This document shows positions 15,409-23,375 of a stretch of DNA of 29,267 nucleotides, piece after piece. A program made the translations under genes and the position numbers. The stretch covers positions 1 to 29,267 of the forward strand of contig URCV01000020.1 in assembly GCA_900546445.1 (NCBI GenBank). The letters run 5' to 3'. How positions within the stretch are numbered: the stretch's first letter is position 1; each line of letters opens with the position of its first letter. The DNA is from an uncultured Bacteroidales bacterium. GTDB lineage: Bacteria; Bacteroidota; Bacteroidia; Bacteroidales; UBA932. The notes under the pieces were generated by a model. It was not told the DNA's origin, did no database searches, and saw only the letters and a program-made list of their open reading frames with translations.

Positions 15409-16338
15409 ATGAAAAAGACCCTACTCACATTGACATTTGCGTTAGGCGGAATTCTAGCTTTCGGCCAATCCCCACTCGAGCCCACCGACACGACAAGCAG
15501 CGAGCCGATGATCGACTTCCTGAAGGAGGAGGCTGCAAGACAAGCGGATACGCTGATTACCGATTGGCCCGACGAATATCTGGACACGGTAAAGATCGAA
15601 TATACAAAGAAACTGAACGACTACTCGATGATAGGCTTCAACTACGGAGTCACCTTCACCGGAATGCAGTTCAGCCCGAGTCACAGCCAGACCAGGGACC
15701 TCGTTCCTGGACACTACGCGCTGACCTTCACCCACTACGAGAAGATGTTCAACTACCTGCCTTATTTCGGATGGACGATAGGCATAGAATACGGACACGA
15801 GGGCTATCACTTTAAGGAAAACAAGGAAACGGGACAGACCTACGAATTCTTTAAGGAGAAAAGCCGCTCCATAAAGATGGATGTGGTGGAAGTGCCTTTC
15901 ATGATGCAGATTCATAAGGACGGGCTTCACAGCAAGGTCTATGCAGGGCTGGGAATCTATGGAGGGTACCGATTGGCCGTGGAAAGATTTGGCCCAAATG
16001 TCGAGAGCGCATACGCGAAGAACTGGTATGACACAGACATCCGCTGGGACTATGGTTTTCGGGGAGGTGCCGGATTCGCACTGATTTTCGAGCCTTTCGA
16101 GTTCCACATAAACGCGCAGCTTCGTTACGGAATGTCGAGCATCTTCACTCCCGATTCCCTCTTTCCTGAAGGTTCGGGCTACGAAGATCAGAATAAGGTT
16201 TATTATAGATATGCCTACCCTCTGGACATAATAATATCCGCAGGAGTGCACATTCATTTGGGCAAGCGTTTCGGAACTACGAACGCCGATTTGAAAAGAC
16301 AAGCAAAGGAGATAGTATATGGCAGTAAGAATAGGTAA
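15409..16338 (+). CDS. Outer-membrane beta-barrel family protein
   Basis: Protein of 309 residues with signal peptide MKKTLLTLTFALGGILAFGQ. The mature part has many alternating aromatic strands (NYGVTFTGMQFSP, HYALTFTHYEKMFNYLPYFG, IGIEYGHEGYHF, AGLGIYGGYRLAVERFG, FHINAQLRYGMSSIF, IIISAGVHIHLG), as expected for a small porin-like barrel. It resembles the PorT/outer-membrane beta-barrel families of Bacteroidetes, but I cannot assign a specific substrate. The gene lies 3 bp after the Ig-like lipoprotein gene, and its last 20 bp overlap the start of ispG. Confidence 0.82.
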   Translation: MKKTLLTLTFALGGILAFGQSPLEPTDTTSSEPMIDFLKEEAARQADTLITDWPDEYLDTVKIEYTKKLNDYSMIGFNYGVTFTGMQFSPSHSQTRDLVPGHYALTFTHYEKMFNYLPYFGWTIGIEYGHEGYHFKENKETGQTYEFFKEKSRSIKMDVVEVPFMMQIHKDGLHSKVYAGLGIYGGYRLAVERFGPNVESAYAKNWYDTDIRWDYGFRGGAGFALIFEPFEFHINAQLRYGMSSIFTPDSLFPEGSGYEDQNKVYYRYAYPLDIIISAGVHIHLGKRFGTTNADLKRQAKEIVYGSKNR

Positions 16339-17584
16339 TCCGGCGATAGTGCTGGGAAAAGGTCATCCCATCGTCATACAGACTATGTGCAACACGCACA
16401 CTTGTGACGAAGAAGAAAGCATCAAGCAGTGCATCAGGCTAAGCGAGGCCGGGTCGCAAATGATACGCCTCACGGTTCCGGGGCTACAGGATGTGCCTCA
16501 TATAAAGGCCATTAGGGAAGCCCTTCGCGAAAGAGGCATCTATACCCCGATAGTGGCCGACATACATTTCTCTTCCCAGACTGCCATAGAGGTAGCACCT
16601 TTCGTGGACAAGGTACGTATCAATCCGGGTAACTTCCATAAAGACCACGAAAAGGCCCGCGAGAAGTTCGCTCGCCTTATAGAAGTGTGTAAGGAAAACG
16701 GAACTGCCATAAGGATAGGCGTAAACCACGGTTCCCTGGGCGAGTATATCACATCGCTCTACGGAAACACTCCTCAAGCTATGGCACTGGCGGCTATGGA
16801 ATGGGTAAGAATGTGCGTGGAGCAAGACTTCGACAAGGTGGTAGTCTCGCTCAAGTCGTCGAACACCGTAACTATGGTCCAGGCCTATAGGGAGCTCGTA
16901 CGCCTCTTTAAGGAGGAAGACGTCGACTTCCCTCTTCACGTAGGTGTGACCGAAGCCGGAAATGGAGAAAGCGGGCGCATCAAATCTTGCGTGGGAATAG
17001 CTACCCTGCTGGAGGAAGGCATAGGCGATACGATAAGAGTGTCCCTAACTGAAGACCCTCAGGAGGAGCTCCCCGTAGCAGCTTATCTGGCAGCCAGATA
17101 CTCAAATGCTCCGGCCCCTAAGGGACTTAGCGCACAGGAAATCGAGATGCTAGACGCAGCCTGCACTTGGGGTCCGAAACTGATGCGCGGCGAAGTGGAC
17201 GACATCCCTCAAGAAGTCGACGGTCATCTTCGCGACGAGATAATGCAAGCCGCGAGAAAACGCTTCTATAAACCGGAATACATCGCCTGCCCCGGCTGTG
17301 GACGCACTATGTATAACCTCCAGAAGGCCTTCGAGGAAGTCAAGGCCAAGACATCACACCTTCAGAACGTGGTAATCGCCGTAATGGGATGCATCGTAAA
17401 CGGTCCCGGCGAGATGGCGGACGCCGACTGGGGCTATGTCGGAGAAGGCGGCGGAAAGGTGTCCATATACAAAAAGAATGTGCCTGTATTAAGACACATT
17501 CCTGAAGCTGAAGCGGCTGATAAACTGCTGGAACTTATAGAAGAAGACCAAACACTTCGAGATAGACAACCGCGCACACTATAG
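16319..17584 (+). CDS. ispG: 4-hydroxy-3-methylbut-2-enyl diphosphate synthase, shortened form
   Basis: [4Fe-4S] enzyme of the MEP isoprenoid pathway. The 421 residues show the N-terminal TIM-barrel part (IQTMCNTHTCD, VADIHF, VRINPGN, RIGVNHGSL, VGVTEAGNGESGR, GDTIRVSLTEDP) and the C-terminal cluster domain with C324, C327, C358 and E365 (CPGCGRT, MGCIVNGPGEMADADWGY). The C-terminal wording is of the Bacteroidetes/plant type. Those proteins normally carry a large extra middle domain and reach about 600 residues; here only about 70 residues (250-320) join the two conserved parts. This residual linker is still longer than in E. coli IspG. It overlaps the barrel gene by 20 bp at the start and the convergent cdsA by 50 bp at the end. 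Confidence 0.94.
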   Translation: MAVRIGNPAIVLGKGHPIVIQTMCNTHTCDEEESIKQCIRLSEAGSQMIRLTVPGLQDVPHIKAIREALRERGIYTPIVADIHFSSQTAIEVAPFVDKVRINPGNFHKDHEKAREKFARLIEVCKENGTAIRIGVNHGSLGEYITSLYGNTPQAMALAAMEWVRMCVEQDFDKVVVSLKSSNTVTMVQAYRELVRLFKEEDVDFPLHVGVTEAGNGESGRIKSCVGIATLLEEGIGDTIRVSLTEDPQEELPVAAYLAARYSNAPAPKGLSAQEIEMLDAACTWGPKLMRGEVDDIPQEVDGHLRDEIMQAARKRFYKPEYIACPGCGRTMYNLQKAFEEVKAKTSHLQNVVIAVMGCIVNGPGEMADADWGYVGEGGGKVSIYKKNVPVLRHIPEAEAADKLLELIEEDQTLRDRQPRTL

Positions 17585-18368
17585 CGAATATAGTCGAATC
17601 CAATCTGTCGTACAATCCGCCGTGTCCCGGGATGAGGTGGCCGGAATCCTTGACCGAAAAGTAACGTTTCCACATACTCTCGACCAGATCGCCCAGCACG
17701 CCCACGACGCTAAGCACGGCGCCGAAGCACATCGCGTGCGCCACATCCAGATGGAGCCAACCCAGAGCGCTGAGCCCCCAAGAGACAAGCACGCCCGTAA
17801 TACACCCTCCGATGACTCCCCACCACGACTTCTTGGGCGAGATATGCGGGGCCAATTTCTTAGCGCCTGACTTTTGTCCCAGCGACGAGCCCAGAAAATA
17901 GGCTCCCACGTCATTAAGCGACACAATGATGAAGATGCACGCCAAAAGCATACCGTCGAACTGTCCTCCGCGCACTGCAAGCACCGGGGTCAGGGCCAAT
18001 GGCGCACCCGTAAAAAGCATTCCTGCAGCCCAGTAGGACATTTTTCCATATTCGGAATACTCCTTGCTCCATAAAGGCAATACGGTACCCACGGCCAGTG
18101 GAATCAAGGTGAGATACATCCAATTTCCATCGCACAATCCCATTCGGGACGAATACGCTGTCACGAAGAGGGTGAGCATAGCGAGTATCGCGCATAGACG
18201 GCTCGACTTGAAGCTCTCGCCCAGAGACATAGAGTAGAATTCGTGCATGGTCTGGGCTATGGCGAATCCGAACACTACTACAAACAAAGGCTGTGGACCT
18301 AAGAGGCCCACAGCTATGATGAGAGCATATAATGCTCCGAAAATACTACGCCTGACTAACGGTGTCAT
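17535..18368 (-). CDS. cdsA: Phosphatidate cytidylyltransferase (CDP-diglyceride synthase)
   Basis: Integral membrane enzyme making CDP-diacylglycerol from phosphatidate and CTP, the entry point to phospholipid synthesis. The 277-residue length is typical. It has about seven to eight hydrophobic segments and the full family signature at 231-257 (S-M-W-K-R, then KDSGHLIPGHGGLYDRLD), with the metal/CTP-binding Asp and the HGG motif intact. The start at 18368 lies inside the last codons of ftsH (23-bp overlap). The end overlaps the convergent ispG by 50 bp. Third gene of the rsfS-ftsH-cdsA operon, an order common in Bacteroidetes. Confidence 0.96.
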   Translation of the reverse strand: MTPLVRRSIFGALYALIIAVGLLGPQPLFVVVFGFAIAQTMHEFYSMSLGESFKSSRLCAILAMLTLFVTAYSSRMGLCDGNWMYLTLIPLAVGTVLPLWSKEYSEYGKMSYWAAGMLFTGAPLALTPVLAVRGGQFDGMLLACIFIIVSLNDVGAYFLGSSLGQKSGAKKLAPHISPKKSWWGVIGGCITGVLVSWGLSALGWLHLDVAHAMCFGAVLSVVGVLGDLVESMWKRYFSVKDSGHLIPGHGGLYDRLDSTIFAIVCAVVYLEVFGLLL

Positions 18369-20298
18369 CTTGTTCCTTCAATTCGTCCTGAGCATCCTTA
18401 ACCTTAGGTCCGAGAATGGCCTGAACATCGTCTGCAAATATGACTTCCTTAGTAAGCAATTCGTTAGCGATTTCGCGCCATTCCTGCTCGTGATCCTTGA
18501 GAATCTTGTAGGTCTTGTCGTGAACTTCCTTCACGAGCTTGGACACTTCCGCGTCGAGGAGCTCGGCCGTCTTTTCAGAATATGGTCTGGTAAAGTCGTA
18601 GGCGCGGCTTCCCGTAGAATCGTAGAAACTGAAGTTACCGAACACTTCTGACATACCATAATTCTGAATCATGGAGTAGGCTGTCTTAGTAAGACGCTCC
18701 AAGTCGTTCTGTGCACCTGTAGAAGGCTCTCCGTTAAGGATTTCCTCGGCTACCCTACCACCTATGAGCGAACACATCTCGTCTATCATCTGACTCTTGC
18801 GCTCTATCTTGTGCTCATCCGGAAGGTACCACGCAGCACCAAGTGCGTTTCCGCGAGGGACGAGCGTAACCTTGAAGAGCTGATTGGCATGAGGAAGGAG
18901 CCAGCTTACCACAGCGTGACCCGCCTCGTGGTGAGCGATGGTCTTCTTCTCTGAATCTGAGAGAAGATAACCCTTCTTCACTATACCGCCCACGATACGA
19001 TCCACGGCATCGAGGAAGTCCTGAAGGTCGATTTCCGACTTGTTCTTTCTGGCTGCGCCGAGGGCAGCTTCGTTGCAGACATTCGCGATGTCGGCACCGC
19101 TGAAGCCTGCGGTATGCTTGGCCATATATGAAACGTCGAAGTCCTTTGAGATTTTCAGGTCGCGGATGTGGACCTTGAATATCTCCTCCCTTTCCTTAAG
19201 TTCCGGGAGGTCTACGTGAATCTGTCTGTCGAAACGTCCGGCACGCATAAGCGCCTTATCGAGGATATCCGCACGGTTAGTCGCTGCGAGCACGATGACT
19301 CCGCTGTTCGAGCCGAAACCATCCATCTCGGTAAGCAACTGGTTCAATGTATTTTCTCTCTCGTCGTTTCCTGAGAAACCGGCGTTCTTGCCTCTGGCTC
19401 TACCCACTGCGTCGATTTCGTCTATGAATACGATGCACGGAGCCTTTTCCTTAGCCTGGGCGAAGAGGTCACGCACGCGGCTTGCACCCACACCCACGAA
19501 CATCTCCACGAAATCGGAACCGCTCATAGAGAAGAACGGAACATTGGCCTCACCGGCTACTGCCTTAGCGAGCAATGTCTTACCGTTACCCGGAGGGCCT
19601 ACCAGCAGTGCACCCTTAGGAATCTTCGCACCCAAGTCGGTGTACTTCTTAGGATTTTTCAGGAAGTCTACGATTTCCATAACCTCCTCCTTCGCGCCGT
19701 AAAGACCGGCTACGTCCTTAAACGTGACGTCCACCTTGTCCTTATCTGCCAATTTTCCCTGCGCCTTGCCTACGTTGAACGGATTGAATCCGCCACCGCC
19801 TCCCTGGCCGCCTTGGCCGCCCATAGGACGGAAAGCGCGGAACATCATTACATACATAAGTATGATGAGAATCAGAGGGAAAATCCAGTCCATTATGTTA
19901 GACCAGAAGTTATTACCCTGACTTATAACTAGTTTTATCTGATTTTCCTTTTCGAGTCCGGCATTAAGCGAAGCGACTTCCTTTTCCACGTCGAAGTGGT
20001 CCGTCGCCAGGAATACATAATGTGGAGAACGAACAGGGACCTTACCTCCGAAGTCCGATGCGTATTTCTCCAGACTTTCTCCTTTCAAGGTCACGAGACC
20101 CTTGTACTCATTACGTACGAAATCCACTTCCTTCACATCTCCGGCAAGCGCCATCTCTCGGACAGTCGCCCACTCGGTCTTCTGTGGATTTGCAGCAGCA
20201 CCATCCTTAAAGAGCAGGTAGAAGATACCACCGACCAAAAGGAGGTATAGCCAGGATAAGTTCAGCCTGACTACCTTAACTTTCTTCTTCTTATTCAT
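18346..20298 (-). CDS. ftsH: ATP-dependent zinc metalloprotease FtsH
   Basis: Membrane-bound AAA protease degrading misfolded and short-lived proteins. Of 650 residues, the first transmembrane helix is at 14-30, a periplasmic domain covers about 35-130, and the second helix is at 134-153. A Gly-rich linker (160-170) leads to the AAA domain: Walker A GPPGNGKT (234-241), Walker B CIVFIDEID (288-296) and the second region of homology ATNRADILDKALMRAGRFD. The zinc-binding HEAGH lies at 457-461. The C-terminus is acidic and Gln-rich. Everything needed for activity is present. The start shares one base with the rsfS stop (TAATG), and the gene overlaps cdsA by 23 bp. Confidence 0.98.
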   Translation of the reverse strand: MNKKKKVKVVRLNLSWLYLLLVGGIFYLLFKDGAAANPQKTEWATVREMALAGDVKEVDFVRNEYKGLVTLKGESLEKYASDFGGKVPVRSPHYVFLATDHFDVEKEVASLNAGLEKENQIKLVISQGNNFWSNIMDWIFPLILIILMYVMMFRAFRPMGGQGGQGGGGGFNPFNVGKAQGKLADKDKVDVTFKDVAGLYGAKEEVMEIVDFLKNPKKYTDLGAKIPKGALLVGPPGNGKTLLAKAVAGEANVPFFSMSGSDFVEMFVGVGASRVRDLFAQAKEKAPCIVFIDEIDAVGRARGKNAGFSGNDERENTLNQLLTEMDGFGSNSGVIVLAATNRADILDKALMRAGRFDRQIHVDLPELKEREEIFKVHIRDLKISKDFDVSYMAKHTAGFSGADIANVCNEAALGAARKNKSEIDLQDFLDAVDRIVGGIVKKGYLLSDSEKKTIAHHEAGHAVVSWLLPHANQLFKVTLVPRGNALGAAWYLPDEHKIERKSQMIDEMCSLIGGRVAEEILNGEPSTGAQNDLERLTKTAYSMIQNYGMSEVFGNFSFYDSTGSRAYDFTRPYSEKTAELLDAEVSKLVKEVHDKTYKILKDHEQEWREIANELLTKEVIFADDVQAILGPKVKDAQDELKEQDDTVSQA

Positions 20299-20645
20299 TA
20301 ATCTGTATATGTTTTACGAGGCGCATCTGCCCAGAGGTCCTCGAGTCTGTAAAATTCTCTGTACTCCTTCAAGAAAATGTGCACTACGGCATCGCCGAAG
20401 TCTATGATTACCCAGAAGGCATTCTCCATTCCCTGCATCCTGACAGGCTTGATACCTAACTTTTCCTTAGCTTCCTTTATAATATTGTCTGCTATGGCAG
20501 AAACCATAGTGGTGGAAGTGCCCGTACATATCACGAAATGATCGGTAATAGCTGTTCCAAGAGGACGAAGATCGATGGAAATTACATCTTCACCTTTTTT
20601 GTCTAGAATTGCGTCTGCTATAACGCGCAACTGTTGATTGTCCAT
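20298..20645 (-). CDS. rsfS: Ribosomal silencing factor
   Basis: Binds ribosomal protein uL14 and blocks subunit joining under nutrient stress. The 115-residue length matches the family. Conserved features include DLRPLGTAITDHFVICTGTS (residues 26-45), a following helix, and FWVIIDFGDAVVHIFLKEYREFYRLEDLW near the C-terminus. First gene of the operon with ftsH and cdsA, divergent from birA. It lies 57 bp from the birA start, and a TAnnTTTG box is present on its strand within that gap. Confidence 0.96.
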   Translation of the reverse strand: MDNQQLRVIADAILDKKGEDVISIDLRPLGTAITDHFVICTGTSTTMVSAIADNIIKEAKEKLGIKPVRMQGMENAFWVIIDFGDAVVHIFLKEYREFYRLEDLWADAPRKTYTD

Positions 20646-20668
20646 AAATAAGATTTATTGTAAATTTG
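20638..20668 (+). promoter_or_regulatory. Putative birA promoter
   Basis: TTG at 20638-20640, 20-bp spacer, TAAATTTG at 20661-20668 (fits TAnnTTTG). Leader of 34 nt to the birA ATG. The -33 box overlaps the first codons of rsfS. Confidence 0.55.
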
Positions 20669-20672
20669 CAGA

Positions 20673-20680
20673 CAAAGATA
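20673..20680 (-). promoter_or_regulatory. Putative -7 element for the rsfS-ftsH-cdsA operon
   Basis: Minus-strand TATCTTTG, a perfect TAnnTTTG, 27 nt before the rsfS ATG. It lies only 4 bp from the birA -7 box on the other strand, so the two promoters may interfere. Confidence 0.5.
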
Positions 20681-20702
20681 CAAAATTTGCACCACTATAA
20701 AA

Positions 20703-21302
20703 ATGTCGGGAATAAAATGGTTCGAAAGCTTGGCTTCGACGAATAACGAAGCAAAAAAGCATATAGCAGACTATGACAACTTGTCAGTCATAGCCACGAT
20801 TGAACAAAGTGCCGGTCGCGGACAGGGTACTCACACTTGGTATACCACTCCGGGAAAGAACCTCACTTTCACCATCGTCTTCAACCCGGAAAACCTTCCG
20901 GCAAGCGAAGCTCTCTACCTTACTCGCATAACCACCCTTTCGCTGCTCAGCTATCTGGCCGCACGAGGGGTTCGTGCGCGCATCAAATGGCCTAACGACA
21001 TCTGGGTCGAAGACAAGAAGATCTGCGGCATTCTCATCGAGAACATCCTCGAGGGGAATCTGGTACATAACAGCATCATAGGAATTGGCCTGAATATAAA
21101 CGAAAGCGGCTGGCCCGAAGATCTGCCGAATCCCGTGTCGCTGGGCGAATTGACCGGGAAGAGCTACGACATCCACGAGGAGCTGGAGGCATTCTATAAA
21201 GAATTCTGCCGCCATGCTCAGATGCTCTCAAGCGAAGACGGCAGAAAATATCTCTGTGAGAATTTCGACGAGAATGTGTTCAGGCTTCCTGAAGCTCTCT
21301 GA
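20703..21302 (+). CDS. birA: Biotin-[acetyl-CoA-carboxylase] ligase, lacking the C-terminal domain
   Basis: Attaches biotin to carboxylases through biotinyl-AMP. The catalytic core is present: GRGQGTHTW (38-46, the biotinyl-AMP loop, with GQG in place of the usual GRxGR), KWPND (95-99), KKICGILIE (105-113) and GIGLNIN (127-133). There is no N-terminal DNA-binding domain, so it is not a repressor. At 199 residues it is about 50 shorter than typical relatives and stops near where the C-terminal SH3-like domain would begin. Its last 23 bp overlap the convergent rpe gene. Divergent from the rsfS operon, a common Bacteroidetes arrangement. Confidence 0.93.
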   Translation: MSGIKWFESLASTNNEAKKHIADYDNLSVIATIEQSAGRGQGTHTWYTTPGKNLTFTIVFNPENLPASEALYLTRITTLSLLSYLAARGVRARIKWPNDIWVEDKKICGILIENILEGNLVHNSIIGIGLNINESGWPEDLPNPVSLGELTGKSYDIHEELEAFYKEFCRHAQMLSSEDGRKYLCENFDENVFRLPEAL

Positions 21303-21924
21303 CCACTGACACCGGATCGGATGCCCCCAACACCGAACTGCCTGCCACCACGATATCTACTCCACTGTCGGAGAGCACCTTGGCATTAGATGGGCCTACC
21401 CCGCCGTCCACCTCGATAAGAGTGTGGGCACCGCGTCTTTCGATCTCGGCCTTAAGCGCGCTGACCCTGTCTATGGTCTCGTAAATGAACTTCTGTCCTC
21501 CGAAACCGGCGAAAACCGACATCACCAAGAAGAAATCCGCCTTACCTATATATTTATATAGCTTCTCGACCGGTACGTTAGGATTTATGGCCAATCCTAC
21601 CTTCATCCCTGTCTTCTTCGCCGCCTTTATGACGGAAGAAGTCTTCCATCCAGTAGCTTCGAGGTGGAAACTCACCATCTGCACGCCCATACGCGCGAGA
21701 GTCTCAAACCATCTCTGCGGCTCGACTACCATAAGATGAGCATCCATAGGAATGGTCATAACCTTGCTTATGGCTTCGATTACAGGAAATCCGAACGAGA
21801 TGTTAGGGACGAACGAGCCGTCCATCACATCCAGATGGAGATAATCGGAGCAGGAATCTATCATCTTGAGCTCCTTCTCCAGATGCAGAAAATCTGCGGT
21901 AAGAATGGAAGGTGCAACTTTCAT
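21280..21924 (-). CDS. rpe: Ribulose-phosphate 3-epimerase
   Basis: Interconverts ribulose-5-phosphate and xylulose-5-phosphate in the pentose phosphate pathway. The 214 residues form a single TIM barrel with the expected signatures: SILTADFL (6-13), HLDVMDGSFVPN (30-41) with the catalytic Asp, DAHLMV (61-66), FHLEA (86-90) and EVDGGVG. The phosphate-loop motif reads MSVFAGFGGQKF where most relatives have VNPGFGGQ, a local substitution worth noting. Third gene of dnaA-pepD-rpe, 1 bp after pepD stops, and overlapping the convergent birA by 23 bp. Confidence 0.96.
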   Translation of the reverse strand: MKVAPSILTADFLHLEKELKMIDSCSDYLHLDVMDGSFVPNISFGFPVIEAISKVMTIPMDAHLMVVEPQRWFETLARMGVQMVSFHLEATGWKTSSVIKAAKKTGMKVGLAINPNVPVEKLYKYIGKADFFLVMSVFAGFGGQKFIYETIDRVSALKAEIERRGAHTLIEVDGGVGPSNAKVLSDSGVDIVVAGSSVLGASDPVSVVRELQEA

Positions 21925-21925
21925 A

Positions 21926-23356
21926 TCATTCGAAATTTACGACCACGTCTTCGAGATGACGGGCAAATTTGTCCAAACTCTCCAATTCCAGTTTCTCTCC
22001 CGGTGCGTGAACGCCCCTGAGGGTAGGTCCAAATGAAATCATATCGAGTCCCGGGAATTTCTCGAGGAATAATCCGCACTCCAATCCCGCGTGAATGGCG
22101 AGCACCAACGGTTTTTCTCCGAAAAGTTTCTCGTAAGACGACACGCATCTGCTGAGGATATGGGAATCGACGTTTGGCGCCCAGCCCGGATATTCGTTCA
22201 TATGTTCCACGCATGCACCACCCAACTCGAGAGCTGCGCGAACCTTTGAAGCAATCGCACGAGATTCGCTCTTGGTGCTGCTGCGCTGGCTGGTAACTAC
22301 CTTTATGGTGTTAGTCTCGAAATCGGTCTGTACTGAGGCCAAGTTGGTAGAGGTCTCCACGAAACCCGGAACGTCCTGACTCATAGCAACCACTCCGTGT
22401 GGACAAGCCCAGAGCGAAGACACTATCTTCACTGCCTGCGCACTATTTATAGGAAGGTGCTTGCAAGGATGCTCCACTTCCTTACACTCGAACTTCAAGC
22501 CCGGGTCGGTAACTCTGAATTCATTCTTTACTTCGCTGCCGAAGCGCTCGAAATCAGCCTTAAGTGCCTTTACGTCAGGACAGGTCACCGCAGCCACACA
22601 CTCACGAGCTATGGCATTATGCTTTCCGCCACCGTTGATCTTTATGATCTGAAGCGTGTCGAGGTGGCTGAAAAGGAATCTTACCATAAGGGCTACGGTG
22701 TTAGCACGACCTTTGTTTATGTCGTCTCCGCTATGGCCTCCGATGGCTCCGCCTATGGTAAGCTTGCAACGCTTCGCGCCTTCTCTCACAGGCTCATTTT
22801 CAAAGTGATAAACCGCCTCGGTAGTCACACCGCCGGCGCATCCTATGAACATCTGGCCTTCGTCTTCGGAGTCGAGGTTAATGAGAGTGCGTCCCGTGAA
22901 GAAACCTTCCTTCATAGCCTCAGCACCATACATTCCCGTCTCTTCGGAGATGGTGAACACACATTCGAGCTTACCCATAGGAAGATCGCTTTCCAGAAGG
23001 GCCAAGCAAGCCGCGATGCCTATGCCGTCGTCGGCACCCAAAGTGGTGTCCTTAGCTATCATCCAGCCATTTTCCACCACATATTCGATAGGGTCCTTGA
23101 AAAAGTCGTGCGTTACGCCTTCGTTTTTCTCGCACACCATATCCTGATGGGCCTGAAGTACGAGCGTAGGTACGTTTTCCTTACCGGCACTTGCCTCTCG
23201 AGTTATGCAGACATTACCTATTTCATCTCTTTTGACGTCAAGTCCGTGCTCGGTAGCCCATTTTACGAGATACTCTGTCATAGGCTCCTCGTGACCTGAA
23301 CCACGTGGGATACGAGTAATTTCCTTGAAGATTTCAAGGATTCTTTCAGATATCAT
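21926..23356 (-). CDS. pepD: Aminoacyl-histidine (cytosol non-specific) dipeptidase
   Basis: M20-family zinc peptidase cleaving dipeptides in the cytoplasm. The 476-residue length is typical (about 480). Metal-site motifs appear in order: H70-Q-D72 (LQAHQDMV), GADDGIG (107-113), the catalytic SEETG (137-141), DSEDE (162-166) and a C-terminal histidine in AIHAGLECG. A lid domain lies in the middle (GGAIGGHSGDDINKGRAN). It starts 19 bp after dnaA stops and ends 1 bp before rpe, so the three are probably co-transcribed. Confidence 0.96.
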   Translation of the reverse strand: MISERILEIFKEITRIPRGSGHEEPMTEYLVKWATEHGLDVKRDEIGNVCITREASAGKENVPTLVLQAHQDMVCEKNEGVTHDFFKDPIEYVVENGWMIAKDTTLGADDGIGIAACLALLESDLPMGKLECVFTISEETGMYGAEAMKEGFFTGRTLINLDSEDEGQMFIGCAGGVTTEAVYHFENEPVREGAKRCKLTIGGAIGGHSGDDINKGRANTVALMVRFLFSHLDTLQIIKINGGGKHNAIARECVAAVTCPDVKALKADFERFGSEVKNEFRVTDPGLKFECKEVEHPCKHLPINSAQAVKIVSSLWACPHGVVAMSQDVPGFVETSTNLASVQTDFETNTIKVVTSQRSSTKSESRAIASKVRAALELGGACVEHMNEYPGWAPNVDSHILSRCVSSYEKLFGEKPLVLAIHAGLECGLFLEKFPGLDMISFGPTLRGVHAPGEKLELESLDKFARHLEDVVVNFE

Positions 23357-23375
23357 AATATATGCAGTTTAAAAA

